From Lachnospiraceae bacterium (GTDB lineage Bacteria; Bacillota; Clostridia; Lachnospirales; Lachnospiraceae): a stretch of 64,000 bases of DNA. Below, piece after piece: positions 59,497-64,000 of this stretch. Each line of letters starts with the position of its first letter. Position 1 is the first letter of the stretch. The notes below the pieces were generated by a model, which saw only the letters and a list, made by a program, of their open reading frames with translations, had not been told where the DNA came from and searched no databases. The stretch covers positions 124,001-188,000 of the forward strand of contig JAGAMF010000007.1 of the NCBI GenBank assembly GCA_017624855.1, given 5' to 3'. The position numbers were made by a program, and so were the translations under genes.

Positions 59497-59550
59497 ACAT
59501 GTCCTTTCTTTCATACATTTAACAAAAAGTATGGAGGAGAGGACATGTTT
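59495..59550 (+). repeat. Hairpin covering the ribosome site and start of 59545
   Basis: AAACATGTCCT (59495-59505) pairs with AGGACATGTTT (59540-59550) and CATAC (59512-59516) with GTATG (59529-59533). The second arm contains the end of the Shine-Dalgarno region GGAGGAGAGG and the ATG. Confidence 0.6.
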
Positions 59551-60450
59551 GTTTATGAAAGAAAAGTAAGTTTTATCGATTATTACATAAATGGAATACG
59601 AAGCGGCAACATTGGTGTTGTGCGCCAGAAAGTGACGGAGGATATTCTTTGGTTGAAGGTGGAATGGCTGAGTGGTGCCGACGCTGGGAATCTCCCGTGG
59701 CGTATGGTAATTACAACTGCCGACGGGAAGGAACAATGCCATGAAATAAAACAGAATACGACCGGTAACCGGTGGATTTATCAAATTCCGTTGGAAGAAT
59801 TAAATTCCGATAAAAGTAAAAAAATCATATTTTATTTTAATGATGGCAATTACGGAATTGCAGACTTGTGTTGTCTGCCGGAGAGGCAGGCTGTGTATGA
59901 CAGGAATTTGGCGGACGAAAAGCCGGAGTGTGGGCAGAAGGAAGAGGAGGGAAAAAATGAAAAAATTGAGACTGACACAGGAAGCCAAAGAAATGAAAAG
60001 AACATAGTAAGTGAAATCATAGAAGAGAAGAATATAGAAGATGCAGTAAATCAAAAGGAACTTCCTGCATCAGACTGCGAGGTACCTAATGAAGCTCTGG
60101 CGGAATGCTTGGAGGCACAGCCCGACAAATGGGAGACTATAAAAAAGAAGTACCCCATACTCTATCCTTTTAAGGGGCAAGGGCCTTATGTGTCCATAAA
60201 ACCCGTGGATTTGCAGCTGTTAAGCCCGAAGTATCACGGCTTAGCCGACAACTCCTATCTCATGCACTGTTTTTATCGGTATCGTCATATGATTCTGGGG
60301 GAATATTCCATGGAGAAAGGCACCTTCTTTTATGTGGGTGTTCCGGGCGAATTCGTAAAAAAAGAACAGACCTCCGCGGCAATGTTCGGCTTTGAAGGCT
60401 ATGAACATTCGGGAGATCTGGGATATTATCTGTATCGGGTGGAATTATAA
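59545..60450 (+). CDS. DUF6128-like protein
   Basis: A 301-residue soluble protein. Residues 1-110 are a beta-rich N-terminal region; 115-200 are charged and low-complexity (NEKIETDTGSQRNEKN); the C-terminal 100 residues, with GPYVSIKPVDLQLLSPKY, NSYLMHCFYRYRHMILG and FFYVGVPGEFVKKEQTSAAM, match my memory of DUF6128, a Lachnospiraceae-specific family. Function unknown. Ribosome site GGAGGAGAGG is held in a hairpin (59495-59550). It converges with the radical SAM gene, overlapping it by 6 nt at the 3' ends. Confidence 0.72.
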   Translation: MFVYERKVSFIDYYINGIRSGNIGVVRQKVTEDILWLKVEWLSGADAGNLPWRMVITTADGKEQCHEIKQNTTGNRWIYQIPLEELNSDKSKKIIFYFNDGNYGIADLCCLPERQAVYDRNLADEKPECGQKEEEGKNEKIETDTGSQRNEKNIVSEIIEEKNIEDAVNQKELPASDCEVPNEALAECLEAQPDKWETIKKKYPILYPFKGQGPYVSIKPVDLQLLSPKYHGLADNSYLMHCFYRYRHMILGEYSMEKGTFFYVGVPGEFVKKEQTSAAMFGFEGYEHSGDLGYYLYRVEL

Positions 60451-61179
60451 AGAAATTCCTCTTAAACCGGCGGGGATGCCAAGTTCCTGTAAAAGTCGAG
60501 TCAGGGATTTCAATTCTTCCGAAGAATAAGAACTTAAGGAAGTAAGGCCTGCCACTTGCTTGTTAGAAGGAAGTGCATAATGAAGCACTGCCTCCGACTC
60601 GGTATAAGGCTGGAGATAATATGCCCGACAGCCTTTGATCCATTCCGCAATGGCGAGGAAGTCTTCCCTGCTGTGAAGTTCTTTTACAACGGTGGTGCGA
60701 AACTCATAGGGGATGTTGCCCTTCATAAGAAGGCTAACAGAGGTTTCCACTGCCGCCAAATCCGGGTTGGTTATGCCGATGGCACGGGCGTAGCCTTCCT
60801 TGGATGATTTGATATCCATTGCAACATAATCAATTAAGTTTTCCTCCATAAGATTATGAAGTATTTCAGGGCGGTAGCCGTTGGTATCCAACTTCACCAG
60901 AAGTCCCTGCTCTTTGATTCGGCGGATAAAATCCGTCAGGTCATTTTGCAGGGTGGGTTCGCCGCCTGTAATGCACACACCCTCCAAGGTGTTTCTGCGC
61001 TTCTGCAAGAAGGCGAAGAATTCATCTTCGGGAATACAGGGCTGAGAAGAAGGATTTAATACCAGGTCTGCGTTGTGACAGAAGGGGCAACGAAAGTTAC
61101 AATGCCCGCAAAAAACCGTACATGCCACATGGCCGGGATAGTCTAAAAGTGTGGTTTTGTTCAGACCGTGGATGTTCAT
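60445..61179 (-). CDS. Radical SAM activase (anaerobic NTP reductase activating-like)
   Basis: A 244-residue radical SAM protein with the cluster motif C27-NFR-C31-PF-C34, preceded by C20 and C24, the SAM-binding GGEPTL and a C-terminal domain containing EFRTTVVKELHS. It matches the NrdG-2/pyruvate-formate-lyase-activase-like group annotated as anaerobic ribonucleoside-triphosphate reductase activating protein. The reductase NrdD is not in the window. On the minus strand GGAGG precedes the ATG. It meets the DUF6128-like gene tail-to-tail. Confidence 0.85.
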   Translation of the reverse strand: MNIHGLNKTTLLDYPGHVACTVFCGHCNFRCPFCHNADLVLNPSSQPCIPEDEFFAFLQKRRNTLEGVCITGGEPTLQNDLTDFIRRIKEQGLLVKLDTNGYRPEILHNLMEENLIDYVAMDIKSSKEGYARAIGITNPDLAAVETSVSLLMKGNIPYEFRTTVVKELHSREDFLAIAEWIKGCRAYYLQPYTESEAVLHYALPSNKQVAGLTSLSSYSSEELKSLTRLLQELGIPAGLRGISL

Positions 61180-61359
61180 AATCAGCCTCCGTTTTCCTTG
61201 ATTTCTTATCTCTATTATGGTTTTTTATAAAAAGAAATGCAAGAATTTCTTTTTATGCCTAAAAAATACTGCCCGTTTTTGTGCAAAATGCCTATTTTAT
61301 TGGAAAAGTTTGCTTTTTTTGCCCATAATGCGGAACTTTTATGATATACTGTCAATGGA

Positions 61360-61377
61360 TTTCGTATCATTACGAAA
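61360..61377. repeat. Palindrome at the predicted start of transcription of 61406
   Basis: TTTCGT-ATCATT-ACGAAA is a perfect 6-bp inverted repeat lying 10 nt after a TATACT -10 box (61345-61350). Could be an operator or a 5' mRNA hairpin. Confidence 0.4.
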
Positions 61378-61405
61378 AATATAATATGTTGAAGAGGGGA
61401 AAGAC

Positions 61406-61990
61406 ATGGCAGATTTAAAGAAAGTAATGTTGGAAGAGATTCGTAAAAGTTCATTTATCCAGACATCTTCCATTAGCGAAACAGAGGAGTATATCGATAC
61501 AGGCTTAGCAAAGACTGAAGAAAATGTTCAGATGGCTGCATTGAATTACTTGGATGAAAAAGGCTATCGTCGTCGTGCAGACAATGTTGAGTATGCAAAG
61601 AGAATGATTTTGGAATGCTCTGAAGGTTATGATACATTAATCATTAAGAGAAAGAGCATTGTTGAACAGGACCTTTTTGAGAAGGCAGGGGTTAATGAAT
61701 TAAGAGATGCTATTAATGTGTGTATGTTGAACACCATGTCAGCAATGAATGCTAAGTTAGAGCGTATGGCAAACATCTCTTATGAATATCGTGTAGAAGT
61801 GGTTGAGCGCTTATATACAGATGCTGAAAGACCTAAGGGACATCTTTCAGGTGACTTCGAAACTCTTGAAGAGCTTTTGAACAGATACAGCCATGCAGGA
61901 TGGCAGCTTGACAGAATTCAGGTTGATCCTAAGAACGGTAACAACCCTGCAAGAACTCTTGTTATTTTCAAGAAAGAGAAAATGGTTTAA
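61406..61990 (+). CDS. Hypothetical protein with DUF4177-like C-terminus
   Basis: A 194-residue soluble protein. Its last 60 residues, YEYRVEVVERLYTDAE ... LEELLNRYSHAGWQLDRI ... TLVIFKKE, resemble the small DUF4177 fold. The first 130 are helical and unrecognised. AGAGGGG precedes the ATG. Codon usage is biased toward highly expressed codons, like pckA, which suggests strong expression. A terminator at 62020 follows. Function unknown. Confidence 0.7.
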   Translation: MADLKKVMLEEIRKSSFIQTSSISETEEYIDTGLAKTEENVQMAALNYLDEKGYRRRADNVEYAKRMILECSEGYDTLIIKRKSIVEQDLFEKAGVNELRDAINVCMLNTMSAMNAKLERMANISYEYRVEVVERLYTDAERPKGHLSGDFETLEELLNRYSHAGWQLDRIQVDPKNGNNPARTLVIFKKEKMV

Positions 61991-62019
61991 TTGCACGAAT
62001 TGTAATTATGTTATATGAT

Positions 62020-62052
62020 ATAGCCGTAGGTATTGCACCTGCGGCTATTTTA
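62020..62052 (+). terminator. Intrinsic terminator
   Basis: ATAGCCGTAGGT pairs with ACCTGCGGCTAT around ATTGC with one mismatch, then TTTAAT. Confidence 0.75.
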
Positions 62053-62098
62053 ATGTAACCGCAACTTTTACGGGAGAACGGTTAAAAGGATAGCTGTG

Positions 62099-62629
62099 AT
62101 GAAAAAAGCAATATATGGAGCAGGTATGGCAGCAGAAAAGAGAACAATTTTAAAAGAAAATAATATACATGAATTTTATATGAGGGAAGCTATGGCGGAG
62201 GCGCGAAAGGCTTATGAGCTGGGAGAAGTGCCCATCGGTTGTGTCATTGTTTACCAGGATAAAATAATCGGCAGAGGATACAATCGTCGTAAAACGGACC
62301 AAAACACCTTGTCTCATGCTGAGCTGAATGCCATTACCATGGCAAGCAAAGAGATGGGAGATTGGCGTTTGGAGGAATGTACTCTGTATGTTACCTTAGA
62401 GCCTTGCCAGATGTGCGCCGGAGCCATTGTACAGGCCAGAATTCCTAAAATCGTGCAGGCTTGTCGTAATGCCAAGGCAGGGTGTGCCGGAACCATTATT
62501 AACTTACTTCAAATGCCGGCCTTTAATCATCAGGTTGAGATTGAAGAAGGGATTCTGGAAGAAGAGTGCAGTTTGATGCTGAAGGAATTTTTTAGGGCAT
62601 TGAGGCAGAAACTGAAGACCGAGAAGTAG
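62099..62629 (+). CDS. tadA: tRNA-specific adenosine deaminase
   Basis: Deaminates A34 of tRNA-Arg to inosine. HAELNA (catalytic zinc His and Glu) and PCQMCAGAIVQARI (two zinc Cys) are the cytidine/deoxycytidylate deaminase motifs; MREAMAEARKAYELGEVPIGCVIV is the family N-terminus. The reading frame has about 27 extra residues before that conserved start, so an internal start at the MREAMAE methionine is possible; AAAAGGA lies 8 nt before ATG 62099. About 176 residues, against 150-160 usual. Single gene. Confidence 0.93.
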   Translation: MKKAIYGAGMAAEKRTILKENNIHEFYMREAMAEARKAYELGEVPIGCVIVYQDKIIGRGYNRRKTDQNTLSHAELNAITMASKEMGDWRLEECTLYVTLEPCQMCAGAIVQARIPKIVQACRNAKAGCAGTIINLLQMPAFNHQVEIEEGILEEECSLMLKEFFRALRQKLKTEK

Positions 62630-62907
62630 AAAATATTAAAAATTTTATTTTAATATACTAATAAATGATATATAATCAGAAATACAAAAAATATAAAAAA
62701 GGGTTGTATATATGTATATAAATAATATAATTCTTAAAGAAAGAAAGAAAGAAAGAAAGATCATGAAGTAGGCCTTTTTATAGGCTTTGTTTATGTGCGC
62801 AATCATTTTATATATTTTAAAAGAAGTAATGGGAGAACTTTGCCTTTATAAGGGCAAAGTTTTTTTGATGTCTAAAAATTAGGTAGAGAGAACGAAGAGG
62901 AGGAAAA
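62630..62907. other. Gap with microsatellite, short frame and terminator
   Basis: This stretch contains a TATAAT box near 62671, a short frame starting ATGTATATAAAT (about 62711) preceded at 9 nt by AGGG, and six tandem AAAG units (62736-62760) within that frame. AACTTTGCC/GGGCAAAGTT (62836-62861) with TTTTTT is a strong terminator. The whole may encode a short transcript of about 190 nt ending at 62867. Confidence 0.45.
62836..62867 (+). terminator. Intrinsic terminator
   Basis: AACTTTGCC and GGGCAAAGTT around a short AT loop, followed by six T. It lies after the short 62682-62830 unit and 41 nt before the next gene start. Confidence 0.85.
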
Positions 62908-64000
62908 ATGAAGAAGAGATTATACTTAGCATTATTAGTAACTTTAACAACTGCATTTGTATTGACCGGATGCAGTGCAGAAACGGGGGAAGAAACCACA
63001 GAAAATATCACTTCCGAAGAAGTAATGGAAGAAACGGAAACTTCCGAAGTAGAAGAAACCACGGAAGATGTGGCAGAACCTACCACCGAAGAAACCACCG
63101 AAACGGAAACTTCCGAAGAAGTAGTGGAAGAAACGGAAACTTCCGAAGTAGAAGAAACCACGGAAGATGTGGCAGAACCTACCACAGAAGAAACCACTGA
63201 AACTGATACTTCCGAAGAAATAGCAGAAACTCCCGCATATACCGTAACCGATATGGAAAAGACAATGTATGCACAGAGAAGTGTCAATGTAAGAACCGGA
63301 CCTACTACCGATTACGAAAAACTTGGTGCATTAAACACCAATGATGAAATAAAGGTAACAGGACAGTCAGATAACGGCTGGTACAGAATTGAGTACAATG
63401 GAAATACAGGTTTCGTATCCAACAATTATCTTGGCGATGCAAAGGTAGTAGTAAACAATACTCCTGCTACTCCCACGACACCCACAACACCCTCTGTTGA
63501 TACCTCAAATGCACCTACCAGAACAGTAAACGGTGATACAAGATATGCATTTAGAACTACTGCAAACGGAACACCTATCTATGATGGTATCGACTGGCAG
63601 TGGCCTCAATATATCGTAGATGTAATCAACGAATGTTGCACTCCTGGTATGAGTGATATGGAAAAAGCGACTGCTCTCTATAATTGGATGATAACAAATG
63701 TCGGATACGATACCAGTTACAAAAGTACAACAACGAACTCCACACTCAATTCAAGAGTAGCAACCTGCCAGGGTTATGCAAATGCATACCAGTCACTCTG
63801 TTGTGCAAGCGGTATCAGTACAAGTGTGATTAGTGGATACACATTAGTAGAGACAGGAGCAAACCCTAATCACGCATGGGATTATGTATATATTGATAGT
63901 GTTAGATATTTTGTTGATACAACAAATAGAATTTCCCCGACAAGCGCGTTAGTATTCTACACCGATGAAAACGGCAGAAATATAATAGAGATTACATTTA
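62908..64000 (+). CDS. Lipoprotein with SH3 and transglutaminase-like domains (3' partial)
   Basis: The frame is open at the right edge of the window, giving at least 364 codons. Signal peptide with lipobox VLTGC and C22 as lipid attachment. Residues 35-105 are two 33-residue tandem copies of a Glu/Thr/Ser repeat (TSEEVMEETETSEVEE ...) plus a third partial. Residues about 120-175 are a bacterial SH3 domain (RSVNVRTGPTTDYEKLG, WYRIEYNGNTGFVS). From about residue 240 a transglutaminase-like domain follows, with C287 (ATCQGYANAY), H322 (NHAWDYV) and D337 (FVDTTN) as the catalytic triad. It is an exported, cell-wall-associated protein, perhaps a protease-like or crosslinking enzyme. AGAGGAGG precedes the ATG. 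Confidence 0.88.
   Translation, partial: MKKRLYLALLVTLTTAFVLTGCSAETGEETTENITSEEVMEETETSEVEETTEDVAEPTTEETTETETSEEVVEETETSEVEETTEDVAEPTTEETTETDTSEEIAETPAYTVTDMEKTMYAQRSVNVRTGPTTDYEKLGALNTNDEIKVTGQSDNGWYRIEYNGNTGFVSNNYLGDAKVVVNNTPATPTTPTTPSVDTSNAPTRTVNGDTRYAFRTTANGTPIYDGIDWQWPQYIVDVINECCTPGMSDMEKATALYNWMITNVGYDTSYKSTTTNSTLNSRVATCQGYANAYQSLCCASGISTSVISGYTLVETGANPNHAWDYVYIDSVRYFVDTTNRISPTSALVFYTDENGRNIIEITF
63010..63207 (+). repeat. Two 99-nt tandem coding repeats
   Basis: 63010-63108 and 63109-63207 differ at only a few positions and encode the 33-residue Glu/Thr/Ser unit; a third copy begins at 63208 and breaks off after about eight codons. The period is a multiple of three, so copy-number change keeps the reading frame. 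Confidence 0.85.

Noticed and set aside
62817-63287. A 156-residue minus-strand Ser/Val repeat protein
   Set aside because: It is the antisense reading of the Glu/Thr/Ser repeats of the 62908 lipoprotein.

Overview
The window reads as a chromosomal segment of a low-to-mid GC anaerobic Firmicute, most likely a Lachnospiraceae member (class Clostridia). Pointers are the Firmicutes-type family 2 GalT, the spoIIE-like/tilS/hpt/ftsH block, ATP-type PEP carboxykinase, CD1871A-type CXXC protein, DUF6128-like and DUF4298 proteins, GGAGG-type ribosome binding sites and many short intrinsic terminators. No rRNA, tRNA, CRISPR array, transposase or prophage was found. The assignment rests on gene content only.

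Layout. 1-9.0 kb is a galactoside module: an AraC regulator cut by the window edge, a GPH sugar symporter, a GH36 alpha-galactosidase, a YczE-type membrane protein, then galK-galE-galT, so imported alpha-galactosides can be hydrolysed and the galactose sent through the Leloir pathway. 9.0-11.7 kb is an accessory-looking patch: a minus-strand mini-gene inside a structured RNA, an HTH protein with a DUF4365 nuclease-like protein, a 41-nt imperfect tandem repeat array, and a GGDEF protein flanked by similar short repeats. 11.8-18.1 kb holds SGNH hydrolase, flavin reductase-like, two unusual glycosyltransferase-like proteins, small unknowns, a peptidase E-like protein and the remains of two genes joined at a deletion scar. 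18.4-23.7 kb holds small membrane/unknown genes and a compact three-gene operon of a glutathionylspermidine-synthetase-like ATP-grasp enzyme, an unrecognised protein and a homospermidine-synthase-like enzyme: the best candidate for an undescribed pathway. 23.0-26.7 kb holds a LemA protein with a C-terminal zinc ribbon facing a DUF2207 protein across a palindromic element.

26.7-38.9 kb is mostly housekeeping: DUF3880 glycosyltransferase, pckA, NCS2 purine permease, ABC exporter, an SDR protein, DUF4298, a lipase-like protein, a membrane-anchored protein with a toxin/RNase-like C-terminal domain, and a second protein with the same zinc ribbon tail as LemA. 39.1-44.2 kb is the conserved spoIIE-like/tilS/hpt/ftsH block with a short SpoIIE lacking membrane segments, followed by a possible small RNA. 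44.5-48.3 kb is a TetR-controlled MacB-type ABC system with four visible copies of a 13-bp operator. 48.6-53.5 kb makes and transfers a 3-amino-3,6-dideoxyhexose to the cell surface (FdtB/FdtA-like, GtrB-like, GtrA-like, plus a divergent polytopic enzyme). 53.5-64 kb holds an XRE regulator, a GH13 amylase-type enzyme, a CdaR-type regulator, an exported thioredoxin/CXXC/polyferredoxin redox operon, a radical SAM activase, tadA, and a truncated lipoprotein with SH3 and transglutaminase-like domains.

Where the longest open frame began upstream of a good Shine-Dalgarno site, starts were moved to the codon 5-10 nt downstream of that site; each such choice is stated in the entry.
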